Shown here: positions 10,901 through 20,600 of the stretch, piece after piece | Numbering within the stretch: the first letter of the stretch is position 1 | How the letters are laid out: every line of letters starts with the position of its first letter | Origin: Methylotenera versatilis 301 | Lineage (GTDB): Bacteria > Pseudomonadota > Gammaproteobacteria > Burkholderiales > Methylophilaceae | Assembly: GCF_000093025.1 (NCBI RefSeq) | Contig: NC_014207.1 | Span: forward strand, 930,001 to 994,000 | Direction of reading: 5' to 3' | DNA length: 64,000 nucleotides | The notes under the pieces: generated by a model | Told to the model about the DNA's origin: nothing | What the model saw: only the letters and a program-made list of their open reading frames with translations | The model's database searches: none | Translations under genes and position numbers: made by a program

Positions 10901-11725
10901 TTATCTTTTCTTAGCTGCTTCGTATAGTGGTTTTACTTTTGGTACCAATTTCTGTAGCTCGGCAATGCGAGTGCTATCAGATGGGTGAGTACTAAAGAAT
11001 TCTGATGGTTTATTAGCGCTTAATTTACCCATTTTTTGCCATAGTGTGATTGCTGCATCAGGGTTGTAGCCTGCGCGAGCAGATAGTTCAAGCCCAATTC
11101 GATCCGCTTCAGTTTCTTGTAGGCGACTGTTAGGTAAAGCGAAGAATAACTGTGAACCAACACTAGCAGCCTGCATAGAGGCATTGCCAACGGTAGCACT
11201 GGTGCCATTAGTTAAGATTGCGCCTAATGCTTGCAGGCCAAATTGTTGCACATAAGCTTGAGACATGCGCTCACGACCATGCTCGCGCAGTGCATGCGCT
11301 ATTTCATGGCCGATGACCGCACCTAGTTCGTCATCAGTGGCTTTTAGCTGGTCGATTAAACCCGTGAGTACCATGATTTTTCCACCTGGCATGCAATATG
11401 CGTTCACTTGGTCACTTTTATCAACGTTGACTTCCCATTTCCATTGCACGGCATCTGGCCTAAATACGCCGACTTGTGCAATCAGTCTATTTGAAATGTT
11501 GCGTACACGTTCTAGCTGTGCTTTGTCAGTGTTGAGCGTGTTTTTCTTTTGAGATTCTTGTAAGGTTTGTGTATAAGATTGGCTAGACATAGCAACGACT
11601 TGCGATGCGGGCAGCAACATGAACTGCGAGCGGTTTACACCAGATACACTATCTTTAGTGGTGGTTGCGCAACCGTTAAGCTGTAATAAAATTGCTGTCA
11701 GTAAAATGAGGGTCAGTTTTTTCAT
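10901..11725 (-). CDS. M48-family metallopeptidase lipoprotein
   Basis: A 274-residue secreted zinc protease. The signal peptide ends in a lipobox, LNGC with C19 as the lipidated residue; the following Ala does not direct retention in the inner membrane, so outer-membrane anchoring facing the periplasm is likely. The zinc motif HEIAH is at 140-144 and the third ligand is in QETEADRIG near E206. The layout resembles E. coli LoiP/YcaL-type proteases, which degrade misfolded outer-membrane proteins; it lacks the TPR domain of BepA. A strong terminator follows. The exact orthologue is uncertain. Confidence 0.9.
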   Translation of the reverse strand: MKKLTLILLTAILLQLNGCATTTKDSVSGVNRSQFMLLPASQVVAMSSQSYTQTLQESQKKNTLNTDKAQLERVRNISNRLIAQVGVFRPDAVQWKWEVNVDKSDQVNAYCMPGGKIMVLTGLIDQLKATDDELGAVIGHEIAHALREHGRERMSQAYVQQFGLQALGAILTNGTSATVGNASMQAASVGSQLFFALPNSRLQETEADRIGLELSARAGYNPDAAITLWQKMGKLSANKPSEFFSTHPSDSTRIAELQKLVPKVKPLYEAAKKR

Positions 11726-11838
11726 GATTGTTCCTAAATTCTAAAAATTATAATGCTTATAGCGGAAGTTTTTGAGAACCAATACTGAGTCTAACGTATG
11801 AGTGCAATATAAGGTTGAATATAAACCGTCAATTATTG

Positions 11839-13722
11839 TTAAATTTTTAACTGCGACCCTAGTTCAATCACGCGATTAGGAGGTAGCTTGAATTGGTTGG
11901 TAATGGTTTCAGCACTTCTAAATAAGCCAATGAATATTTTCTTGCGCCAGAAAGACATACCAGATTTTCCACTGGCAATCAGAATTTCTTTGCCAATAAA
12001 GAATGAAGTGTCCATTTCATCTAATACCAAACCTTTTTCGGTACAAAGTTGCAAGTCGCGCGGTAAATCCGGCTCATCTTTAAAGCCGTATTTTACTGTT
12101 ACTCTGTAGAACTCATGTGGGAGCACTTCTAGCTGCACGCGTTCCTCTTCAGAAGTGTGGGGGTAGTCTAAAAATTTAACGGTGAGTATTACCATTTTCT
12201 CGTGTAATACTTTGTTGTGTTTTAAATTGTGCAGCATGGCATGTGGTACCCCATCCGGGTTTGGCGTCATAAATAATGCGGTGCCGGGCACTCGTGTTGG
12301 AGGGTGTGCGCCAATCGCTTCAATAAAAGGGTCTAAAGCCATGGCTTCGTTTTTAAGTCTTGTGTATACGATGGTGCGACCTGTTTTCCAAGTGAGCATC
12401 AATGTGAAAATGACTATACCAATGGCGAGTGGTACCCAGCCGCCATCAGGGATTTTCAGAACGTTTGCACTGAAAAATGCAACATCCACTGTGAGGAACA
12501 TCGCCACTAACAAGCCTGTGCGTAATTTGCTCCATCCCCAAAGGTTATGAAACACAATCCCTGCTAACAAGGTGGTAATGACCATGTCGCCAGTCACTGC
12601 AATACCATAAGCAGCCGCAAGATTACCTGACGATTTAAAAGTTAATACCAATCCCATCACCGCGGCCATTAGGCCCCAACTGACGCGAGGCATATAAATT
12701 TGGCCTTCTTGACTTTCTGAGGTGTGTTCAACATGCATGCGTGGTAAATAGCCTAATTGCAAGGCTTGCCGAGAGACGGAGAATGCGCCAGTAATCACAG
12801 CTTGTGAGGCAATGACCGCGGCAAGTGTGGCTAATATAATCAGTGGGAACAGCATCCATTCAGGTGCAAGTAAATAGAATGGATTCTTAACGGATTCTGG
12901 GTGTTGCAGTATAAGTGCGCCTTGTCCAAAGTAATTTAAAATTAAAGCGGGTAAAACGAAGCCAAACCAAGCAAGGCGAATAGGGAAGCGTCCGAAATGC
13001 CCCATATCTGCATATAAAGCTTCCGCCCCAGTCACTGCCAACACTACAGCACCAAGTGCTACAAAGGCAATCCACGGGCTTACTGTGAAAAAGTGAACAG
13101 CATATATTGGGTTTAACGCATGCAGAATGCTTGGGTTTTGCATGATACTTTGTATGCCTAGAAAACCTAAAGTACCAAACCACAGCAGCATGATCGGGCC
13201 AAAAAAAGCGCCGACTAATGCAGTGCCTTTACTTTGTGCCCAAAATAAAACAAAAAGTACCACTAATGTAATCGGTAGTATGAGGGGATGCAGTATCGGC
13301 GCCGCAAGTTCAAGCCCTTCAACCGCAGATAGCACTGAAATAGCGGGGGTAATCATACCATCCGCATAAAACATACATGCGCCTAAAATGCCCAGCAACA
13401 TGATGGTATGTTGCTTCTTGAGGTTACTGCCTGCGTTGTGGCTGGCTAAGGCAAGTAAAGCCATAATGCCGCCTTCACCACGGTTATCTGCTCGCATAAT
13501 GAATGCAACGTATTTGACAGACACTACCATGATGAGTGCCCAAACAATCAGCGATAATATGCCATACATATTAGCCTCGGTGAGCGGTACAGGGTGAGTA
13601 CCGACGGAGAACACTTCTTTAATTGTGTATAAAGGGCTTGTACCGATATCACCGAATACTACGCCAAGTGCGGCTAAGGTAAGTGCGGGGAGCTTTGTTT
13701 TACTGCCAGTAGGAGATGACAT
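11839..13722 (-). CDS. kup: Kup-type potassium uptake transporter
   Basis: 627 residues, twelve predicted membrane helices in the first ~430 residues and a soluble C-terminal region, as in E. coli Kup, a low-affinity H+/K+ symporter of the inner membrane. The family signature FGDIGTSPLYT is near the N-terminus and NRGEGGIMALLALA follows; both are highly conserved in KUP/HAK proteins. It is a single gene with 113 bp to the M48 gene downstream. No potassium- or cyclic-dinucleotide-sensing riboswitch is apparent upstream. Confidence 0.95.
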   Translation of the reverse strand: MSSPTGSKTKLPALTLAALGVVFGDIGTSPLYTIKEVFSVGTHPVPLTEANMYGILSLIVWALIMVVSVKYVAFIMRADNRGEGGIMALLALASHNAGSNLKKQHTIMLLGILGACMFYADGMITPAISVLSAVEGLELAAPILHPLILPITLVVLFVLFWAQSKGTALVGAFFGPIMLLWFGTLGFLGIQSIMQNPSILHALNPIYAVHFFTVSPWIAFVALGAVVLAVTGAEALYADMGHFGRFPIRLAWFGFVLPALILNYFGQGALILQHPESVKNPFYLLAPEWMLFPLIILATLAAVIASQAVITGAFSVSRQALQLGYLPRMHVEHTSESQEGQIYMPRVSWGLMAAVMGLVLTFKSSGNLAAAYGIAVTGDMVITTLLAGIVFHNLWGWSKLRTGLLVAMFLTVDVAFFSANVLKIPDGGWVPLAIGIVIFTLMLTWKTGRTIVYTRLKNEAMALDPFIEAIGAHPPTRVPGTALFMTPNPDGVPHAMLHNLKHNKVLHEKMVILTVKFLDYPHTSEEERVQLEVLPHEFYRVTVKYGFKDEPDLPRDLQLCTEKGLVLDEMDTSFFIGKEILIASGKSGMSFWRKKIFIGLFRSAETITNQFKLPPNRVIELGSQLKI

Positions 13723-14300
13723 TAAAATGACGGTTAGTTAGAGAAGAACACTATTATCAACCAACTTAAATACTAAACCAATCGTTTTTTAATTAAATAC
13801 TGATTAAAAAAATCAGGTTCACTAATGATTAGTCGTAAGTGCTTTATTTAGTTGCCTGATATTAAACAGTTGTGTTGTGAATGGTGACAATTTTCTTGTG
13901 TGATTTACTGTTGGTTTTAAATGGAAGTAAGCAAGTAATTTGTAAGCATATTTAGATGCATGCCGTAAGCGGTAAGTGCCGCCTTAAAGGCACTTTAGAT
14001 TGTAAACTATTGTTAATACTCGTTGAAAATATACAGATAAAACAAGCGCTTGTTGATTTTGTGGGCATGGGTATGTATTATGTCGCCAGACTTAAAAGGT
14101 AATATACGATTAGTTATTCGTACATTTTTCCCTGTAATACAGAATTCCTGTTTTTAGGTAGAATTTAAGCTTGGTATGGATGTTGCTTGTTGTGCTTGCC
14201 GCGTTGGTAATGACGTATCTGGTTAATATATTTAAATCGTTGACTCTGTTTCACACTTCTCAACTTTATGAATGCTTAATGAAAACTATGGGAATAAATT
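13723..14300. other. 578-bp non-coding region between divergent kup and tolC-ompA
   Basis: No convincing coding frame. It must hold both divergent promoters. Visible structure: a small hairpin, AAGTGCC/GGCACTT, at 13974-13995, and a perfect 14-bp palindrome at 14041-14054, about 250 bp before the tolC-ompA start. The region is AT-rich and unusually long for this gene-dense window, so a long leader or small RNA is possible, but nothing identifies one. Confidence 0.6.
14041..14054. promoter_or_regulatory. Perfect palindrome AACAAGCGCTTGTT, possible operator
   Basis: A 14-bp perfect inverted repeat in the long intergenic region upstream of the tolC-ompA gene. Length and symmetry suit a dimeric repressor or activator; the cognate regulator is not evident. 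Confidence 0.35.
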
Positions 14301-16151
14301 TTGAATAACAATTTCAGCTATAAACTAATTACTTTAGCATTGGTTTCTTGCCTAGGTGGGTTTACAAGCAACACTACGCTCGCTGCTGAGCCGCTGGTCT
14401 CATTAAAAGATATGGTTGAGAAAACCATTACTGCAAATCCAGAAGTGCAATCCCGGTATCACCGCTTTTTAGAGTCAGGTTTCGAGCAAGATGTAGCTCA
14501 CGGTAATTTCCTGCCAAAAGCTGATATCGTCTCTACTTATAGAAAGCAAGAAGAGCTCATCAAGCTAGGTGACGGTACAAATATCCCTCGCTCAAACAAT
14601 GAGTTAGTTTTGCGTCAAATGATTTTTGACGGTTTTGCTACAAGTAATGAGGTTAAACGTCTTGGTCATGCAAACCGTGTACGTTATTATGAGTTGCAAA
14701 GTGCGATGCAAAATACTACGCTAGAATTCATGCGCGCTTACATTGATGCTAATCGTTATCGCGAGTTAAGCCAATATGCAAAAGAAAACTACGTGATACA
14801 TAAGCAATTATTTGACCGTATTCAAGAGCGTGTAAACGCTGGCGTTGCTCGTAAAGTCGATTTAGAGCAAGCCGCAGGACGTTTAGCTTTAGCGGAAGCT
14901 AACTTGCTGACTGAAACAACTAACCTTCATGATGTGACCGCGCGTATGCAGCGTCTATACGGCGAGCTCCCACCAGAAACATTAGAAGCACCTACATTTT
15001 TTAATGCAGGGGTAGAGCCAACCTCAGCAGAAGCCTTAAAAGTTGCATACAATCAAAATCCAGATTTACTTTCAACGATTGAAGACATTCAAGCTAGCAA
15101 AGATGAGATTAAAACAAGAGAGTCACGTTATTACCCCAAGTTGGACTTACAAGCACGTAAGAATTTAGGGGTTAGCAATGATGGCAGATTCAGTTCAAAC
15201 GCAGCTGACTTGCTTGAACTGACCATGAACTTCAATTTGTTTAATGGCTTTTCAGATCGAAATGCCATTAAACAAACAGCAGAAAAGCTCAATAACTCTA
15301 AAGATTTGCGCGATAAAGCCTGTGTGGATACTCGTCAACTTGTAGTGATTGCTTATAACGACATTCAGCAGCTAAAAGAGCAAGAAAAATATCGTACCGA
15401 GCATAAAAACTCTATTGAGAATGCACGCGAAGCTTATCGTAAGCAATTCGATATTGGTCAGCGTACTTTGTTGGATTTGTTGGATACCGAGAATGAGTAC
15501 TTTCAAGCCAGACGGGCATTGGCAAATGTTGAATATGATATTCAAACCGCCTATGCAAGAACATATGCGGGTCAAGGTGAATTGCTGAATAAAATCGGCG
15601 CGGCTCGCGGTGGTTTGCCTGAGTACAAGCGCGAAAGCTATATGGATGATGAAAATATATGTCAAGCTGTGGCGCCAGTTCAGGAGACTGTAGATAAAGC
15701 AGCGCTATTGGCTGATGCAAAACCACTGAGTTCGACTATATCTATAGCTAAGCCAGTTGTGTCGGCAGTAGAGCCAGCAAAAGTCGAAGTGAAGCCCATG
15801 GCTAATAAGGTCGTACCAGACGTACAGTTTGAAACTAACAGCGCAAAAATTAAAGAAATTTCCTATCCTGTATTAGATAATGCGATTAATACTTTGAAAG
15901 AGTGGGGCGATTCAAATGTTGAAGTTGGTGGCCATACCGACCAAAGAGACACATCGAAAGCGGATTACAATCAACGTCTATCTGAAAAGCGTGCTAAAGC
16001 GGTGATGGACTATATCGTTAAAAAAGGTATAGATGCTAAACGTTTATCGGCTAAAGGTTACGGTTATAGCAAGCCTATCGCTGAGAATGATCCTAAAGAG
16101 GGCAACTTGGTTAATCGCCGTGTAGAACTAGTGCGCGAACAGAAAAAATAA
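14301..16151 (+). CDS. TolC-family outer-membrane channel fused to an OmpA-like domain
   Basis: 616 residues. A signal peptide (cleavage near residue 28, TLAAEP) leads into a complete TolC-type outer-membrane factor (about 30-460), with duplicated helical-barrel halves, of the kind that serves type I secretion (AggA/LapE-like: LDLLDTENEYFQARRALANVEYD). A linker of about 45 residues rich in Ala, Val and Lys joins a C-terminal OmpA peptidoglycan-binding domain (about 508-614) with GGHTDQRD and NQRLSEKRA. The fusion would anchor the channel to the cell wall. Start codon TTG preceded by GGGA; no ATG is available in frame nearby. No ABC transporter, membrane-fusion protein or giant adhesin lies next to it, so its partners must be elsewhere. 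A perfect terminator follows. Confidence 0.9.
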   Translation: MNNNFSYKLITLALVSCLGGFTSNTTLAAEPLVSLKDMVEKTITANPEVQSRYHRFLESGFEQDVAHGNFLPKADIVSTYRKQEELIKLGDGTNIPRSNNELVLRQMIFDGFATSNEVKRLGHANRVRYYELQSAMQNTTLEFMRAYIDANRYRELSQYAKENYVIHKQLFDRIQERVNAGVARKVDLEQAAGRLALAEANLLTETTNLHDVTARMQRLYGELPPETLEAPTFFNAGVEPTSAEALKVAYNQNPDLLSTIEDIQASKDEIKTRESRYYPKLDLQARKNLGVSNDGRFSSNAADLLELTMNFNLFNGFSDRNAIKQTAEKLNNSKDLRDKACVDTRQLVVIAYNDIQQLKEQEKYRTEHKNSIENAREAYRKQFDIGQRTLLDLLDTENEYFQARRALANVEYDIQTAYARTYAGQGELLNKIGAARGGLPEYKRESYMDDENICQAVAPVQETVDKAALLADAKPLSSTISIAKPVVSAVEPAKVEVKPMANKVVPDVQFETNSAKIKEISYPVLDNAINTLKEWGDSNVEVGGHTDQRDTSKADYNQRLSEKRAKAVMDYIVKKGIDAKRLSAKGYGYSKPIAENDPKEGNLVNRRVELVREQKK

Positions 16152-16182
16152 GTTTGCATAGTAATTAATCTTTAAAGTAAAT

Positions 16183-16211
16183 AAAAAAGGAAGCCTAGGC
16201 TTCCTTTTTTT
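16183..16211 (+). terminator. Rho-independent terminator after tolC-ompA
   Basis: GGAAGCC and GGCTTCC form a perfect stem, extended by A6/T6 arms and ending in seven T residues, 30 bp after the stop codon. The flanking A-tract makes it potentially bidirectional. Confidence 0.9.
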
Positions 16212-16343
16212 GATTTATTAAAAAGTAAAGCAAAAAAGTATAAATATTTTTCGATTTACTGCAAAAAAACTTATTTTTCGCTTAGAAAAATGCGTACTAC
16301 AGTGTTAGAATACGCTCCGTAATTTGATGTAGACCTTCCATCT

Positions 16344-16429
16344 GCCCGGGTGGTGAAATTGGTAGACACAAGAGACTTAAAATCTCTCGCCTTATGGGTG
16401 TGCCGGTTCGACTCCGGCTCCGGGCACCA
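16344..16429 (+). tRNA. tRNA-Leu(UAA)
   Basis: An 86-base class II tRNA. The acceptor arm GCCCGGG pairs with TCCGGGC (one G-U), the anticodon stem AGAGA/TCTCT holds loop CTTAAAA, giving anticodon TAA, and a long variable arm precedes the T arm GCCGGTTCGACTCCGGC. The 3' CCA is encoded. It reads leucine UUA/UUG codons. Its own terminator follows 6 bp later, so it is transcribed alone or from an upstream promoter in the AT-rich stretch after 16212. Confidence 0.97.
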
Positions 16430-16435
16430 ATTCAA

Positions 16436-16466
16436 CCCCACTGTATCTACAGTGGGGTTTTCTTTT
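16436..16466 (+). terminator. Terminator of tRNA-Leu
   Basis: CCCCACTGTA and TACAGTGGGG form a perfect 10-bp stem with a 2-base TC centre, followed by TTTTCTTTT. It ends 10 bp before the 3' end of the convergent LysR gene. Confidence 0.92.
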
Positions 16467-16475
16467 ATATAGGCT

Positions 16476-17324
16476 TTAAGTTTTGAAGCACTCAACCAAA
16501 AAATCCAATACGGCGCGAACTGCGGGTACGTTTCGTAGATCGTTATGAACTACTAGCCATATATCATTAATCAGCATGTTGCTTTCAATATCTAGAAGCT
16601 TTAAGCCAGGCTCACGATTTGCAACATAGTAAGGTAGCGCGGCAACCCCTACACCTCGCATTGCTGCGATTCTTTGCGTTTCAAGGTCAAAAGTACGCAG
16701 TACGATCGGTCTAGTATTGGCGAATTCTTTAAGCCATTTTTGCTGGATAATATTTTCCATACTTCTATCAAAGGCAATAAAGGTGTAGTTTTCTGGTGGA
16801 GTTGTTGATAAGTAGTCAATTGATGCATACATAGAGAAACTCATCGACCCAACTTTACGGGCAACTAAATTGTTCTCGGTTGGCTGGAACATGCGTACAG
16901 CAATATCACTCTCCCTATGTAGCAATGAAGCTATACGCGTTTCTCCAATCAGTCTGATATGAATCCCTGGGTACTGGCGGCGCAGTTTACCTAGGTGAGG
17001 TGCTATCAAGGCATTTGCCATGGTCGGTGGTGCACTGACAGAAACTTCACCTGTTAAATCAAGTTGTCCAGCCATAGCAGCACGCCCAACTGCGAAAGCT
17101 TCGTCTTCCATTTTTGCGCCCAAAGCAGCAATGTGTTTGCCATTATCGGTAAGTAGGTAAGAACGAGGCCGCCTGTCTACTAACTTTAGGTTTAAAGAGG
17201 TCTCTAGCGCAGTGATTCGACGTGCAATGGTTGCATGATCGACCTTGAGCTGTCGAGCCGCCGCAGAGAGTGACTTTTCTCTAGCAAAAACTGCAAAATA
17301 TCGTAAATCTTCCCAATCAAACAT
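16476..17324 (-). CDS. LysR-family transcriptional regulator
   Basis: 282 residues with an N-terminal winged helix (MFDWEDLRYFAVFAREKSL, then AARQLKVDHATIARRITALE) and a LysR substrate-binding domain from about residue 90. The MFDWEDLRYF opening marks a LysR subgroup common in proteobacteria. It is transcribed away from the RND efflux operon, with 349 bp between the two starts containing several palindromes. By the usual LysR logic it probably controls that operon in response to a pump substrate; this is inference from position. Confidence 0.9.
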   Translation of the reverse strand: MFDWEDLRYFAVFAREKSLSAAARQLKVDHATIARRITALETSLNLKLVDRRPRSYLLTDNGKHIAALGAKMEDEAFAVGRAAMAGQLDLTGEVSVSAPPTMANALIAPHLGKLRRQYPGIHIRLIGETRIASLLHRESDIAVRMFQPTENNLVARKVGSMSFSMYASIDYLSTTPPENYTFIAFDRSMENIIQQKWLKEFANTRPIVLRTFDLETQRIAAMRGVGVAALPYYVANREPGLKLLDIESNMLINDIWLVVHNDLRNVPAVRAVLDFLVECFKT

Positions 17325-17395
17325 TAATTTTCCACTTAAGCATAATTAGTTGACCGGGTATCAAATTTTCATCAATCTGTTTTAATATTAAAAAG

Positions 17396-17429
17396 CACAT
17401 TACATGTGAATTTTTTCACATGTAATGTG
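17396..17429. promoter_or_regulatory. Perfect 15-bp inverted repeat upstream of the LysR gene
   Basis: CACATTACATGTGAA, a TTTT centre, then TTCACATGTAATGTG: fifteen perfectly matched bases per arm, 72 bp upstream of the LysR start. Either an operator for a dimeric regulator or a hairpin in the regulator's leader RNA. No T-run follows immediately in either direction, so it is not a standard terminator. Confidence 0.6.
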
Positions 17430-17586
17430 TATGTATGAGGAATTGTACATGATGCATTATTACAGTAAGCTAGAATTTTAGATATTCAATGTAGATCCAT
17501 AAAATCAGCGCTACCAACATATGCCTAAATTGGTGTTGTCTCGGTAAGATTCCAAGTCATGTAGTGCGTAGTAAATTTTGACATTA

Positions 17587-17656
17587 ATTGTTATTGGCTG
17601 AAATTATCAGCTGATAATCAATATTATGTTGATATCTATGTGTCACCAATAACAAT
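17587..17656. promoter_or_regulatory. Nested palindromes upstream of the RND operon (probable LysR operator)
   Basis: A perfect 16-bp palindrome ATTATCAGCTGATAAT (17603-17618) contains a T-N11-A type LysR core. It lies inside a perfect 11-bp inverted repeat, ATTGTTATTGG (17587-17597) and CCAATAACAAT (17646-17656), the latter ending 17 bp before the RND permease ATG. The placement suits a site that both activates and represses the operon. Confidence 0.55.
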
Positions 17657-17673
17657 ATTAGTTGAAAGTCACT

Positions 17674-20600
17674 ATGTTTAATGTAGTAAGTATTGCCTTA
17701 AAACGCCCTTATACCTTCGTGGTGATGGCATTATTGTTGCTCATCGTTGGCTCACTGGCTGCGTTACGTAGCCCTGTTGATATTTTCCCTGAGATTCGCA
17801 TTCCAGTTATTGCTGTGGCTTGGCAGTACAACGGATTGCCACCAGACGAAATGGCTGGGCGTATCACTACGCTTTATGAGCGGGTATTGACCACGACTGT
17901 AAACGATATTGAGCATATTGAGGCCAACTCTTACACAGGCTTTGGTATTGTTAAGATTTTCTTCCAGCCAGGTGTTAACGTGGCTACTGCTAATGCGCAG
18001 GTTTCAGCAATTTCACAAGTAGTGATTAAGCAGATGCCTACGGGCACAACGCCACCGCTGATTCTGAATTACAGTGCTTCTACAGTGCCAATCTTGCAAA
18101 TCGCATTGTCTGGTAAAGGTATGACTGAGCAGAATCTGGCTGACCTTGGCTTAAATGTGATTCGTACCCGTTTGGTGACGGTGCCAGGTGCTGCGGTACC
18201 GTTTCCATTTGGTGGTAAAAGTCGTCAAGTGCAAATTGATCTTGATCCATCAGCTATTCAAGCACGTGGACTTTCTGCGCAAGATGTAGCCAATGCCTTG
18301 GCTGCGCATAATTTGATATTGCCGGTGGGTACGCAAAAAATAGGTAGCTTTGAATATACGCTACATCTCAATAACTCTGCTGCTGCGATTGAAGATTTAG
18401 GTAATCTGCCAGTTAAGGTGGTGAATGGCGCTACGGTTTATATTCGTGATGTTGCGCATGTGCGTGATGGTAACCCGCCGCAAACCAACATCGTACATGT
18501 GGATGGTGGCCGTTCAGTGTTGATGTCCATTCTTAAAAATGGTGCAACATCTACGCTGTCTATTGTTTCTGGCGTTAAAGACAAACTCGCAGAAATCAAG
18601 TCTAGCCTGCCAGATAATTTGGTTGCTGCGCCTATTAACGACCAGTCAATATTTGTACGTGCTGCAATTAGCGGCGTGGCTTTTGAAGGCGCTCTCGCCG
18701 GTGTGTTGACCAGTTTGATGATATTGCTGTTTTTGGGTAGCTGGCGTTCTACGCTGATTATTGCGACTTCAATTCCGCTTTCTATTCTAGGCGCCATTAT
18801 TGGTCTTTCTGCTATTGGAGAAACGCTCAATATCATGACCTTAGGTGGCTTGGCGCTTGCCGTGGGGATATTGGTGGATGATGCTACGGTGACCATTGAG
18901 AATATCAACTGGCACTTGGAACAAGGCAAAGAAGTTGAAGAATCCATCTTGGACGGTGCGGCGCAGATTGTGACACCGGCCTTTGTGTCGCTATTGTGTA
19001 TTTGTATCGTATTCGTACCGATGTTCTTTTTAGAAGGCGTGTCGCGCTTCTTATTCGTACCAATGGCGGAAGCTGTGATGTTCGCTATGGTGAGTTCGTT
19101 TATTTTGTCACGTACCTTAGTACCAACAATGGCGAATTATTTACTAGAAAAACACGCGCCACATACCAATGAACATGGCACGGTAACGGTACCTACTCGT
19201 AACCCTTTAGTGCATTTTCAACGTGGTTTCGAAGCACGCTTTGAGCGTTTCCGTGCAGGCTATAAAGGCGTGCTAGAGATGGCAGTAGCACATCGTCGAA
19301 TTTTCGTGTTTGGCTTCTTAGCTGTAGTGATGTTGTCATTCTTGTTGATTCCATTCCTAGGGCGTAACTTTTTCCCAGCGGTGGATGGCGGGCAGATACT
19401 CATGCATGCGCGTGTGCCGGTAGGTACGCGTGTGGAAGATACTGCTGCACGATTTGCCGTAATACAGTCGGCTATTAAAAAAGTGATCCCTGCTGAAGAG
19501 ATTGCTACGATTGTGGATAACATCGGTATCCCCATCAGTAGTATTAACATGACCTACAACAATACAGGTTTGATTGGTGCGCAGGATGGCGACATACAGA
19601 TTGCGCTTAAAGAAGGACACAAGCCAACTGCGGACTATGTGCGTCAATTGCGTGAAGTGTTGCCTAAGCAGTTTCCTGGCACTACCTTCTCATTCCCGCC
19701 AGCGGATATTGTGAGCCAGATATTGAATTTTGGCTCACCAGCACCGATTGATTTGCAGATACGTGGTGGAAAATTGGCTGATAACTTTGATTACGCCAAT
19801 AAGCTATTAGCCAAAATTCGCGTGATTCCCGGTGTGGTCGATGCACGTATCCAGCAGTCACGTGCCAATCCAGTGTTTGACATCAATATAGATCGTACGC
19901 GTTCACAAGAGGTAGGCATTAGCACGAGAGATGTGACCAATAGTCTGGTAGTCAATCTTGCCGGTAGCTCACAAGTTTCGCCTACATATTGGTTGAATCC
20001 GAGCAATGGCGTTTCTTATCCTATCGTATTGCAAACGCCGCAATATCGTTTGGATAGCCTGAACGCTTTGGCTAACCTGCCTATCAGCAGTGCTGGTAAC
20101 GCACCGCAAACATTAGGTGCTTTAGCTACGTTTAAACGCAATACGGGTAATGCCGTAGTGAGCCAGTACGATATTCAGGCTATGGTACAAATCAATGCCA
20201 CAACGCAGGATAGAGACTTAGGTGCAGTCGCCAAGGATATTCGTAAAATTATCGCGGATACTGCTGACCAAGTGCCGAAAGGTGCAACTGTTGCACTGGT
20301 TGGTCAAGTCAAAACCATGGATAGTGCTTTTGCTGGCCTGCTATTTGGTTTGTTAGGCGCTATTGTGCTGATTTACTTGCTGATTGTGGTCAATTTCCAG
20401 TCTTGGAGTGATCCATTTGTGATTATTACGGCATTACCTGCGGCACTCGCTGGCATTGTATGGATGCTGTTTGCTACATTTACGCCACTATCAGTTCCAG
20501 CTTTGACTGGTGCCATCATGTGTATGGGTGTGGCAACAGCAAACAGCGTGCTGGTGATTAGCTTTGCACGTGAGCGTTTAGAGCAATTAGGTGACGCAAC

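Noticed and set aside
18438-18947. Long leftward frames inside the RND permease and other large genes
   Set aside because: They lie wholly within well-supported genes and have no family motifs; shadows of the real coding frame.
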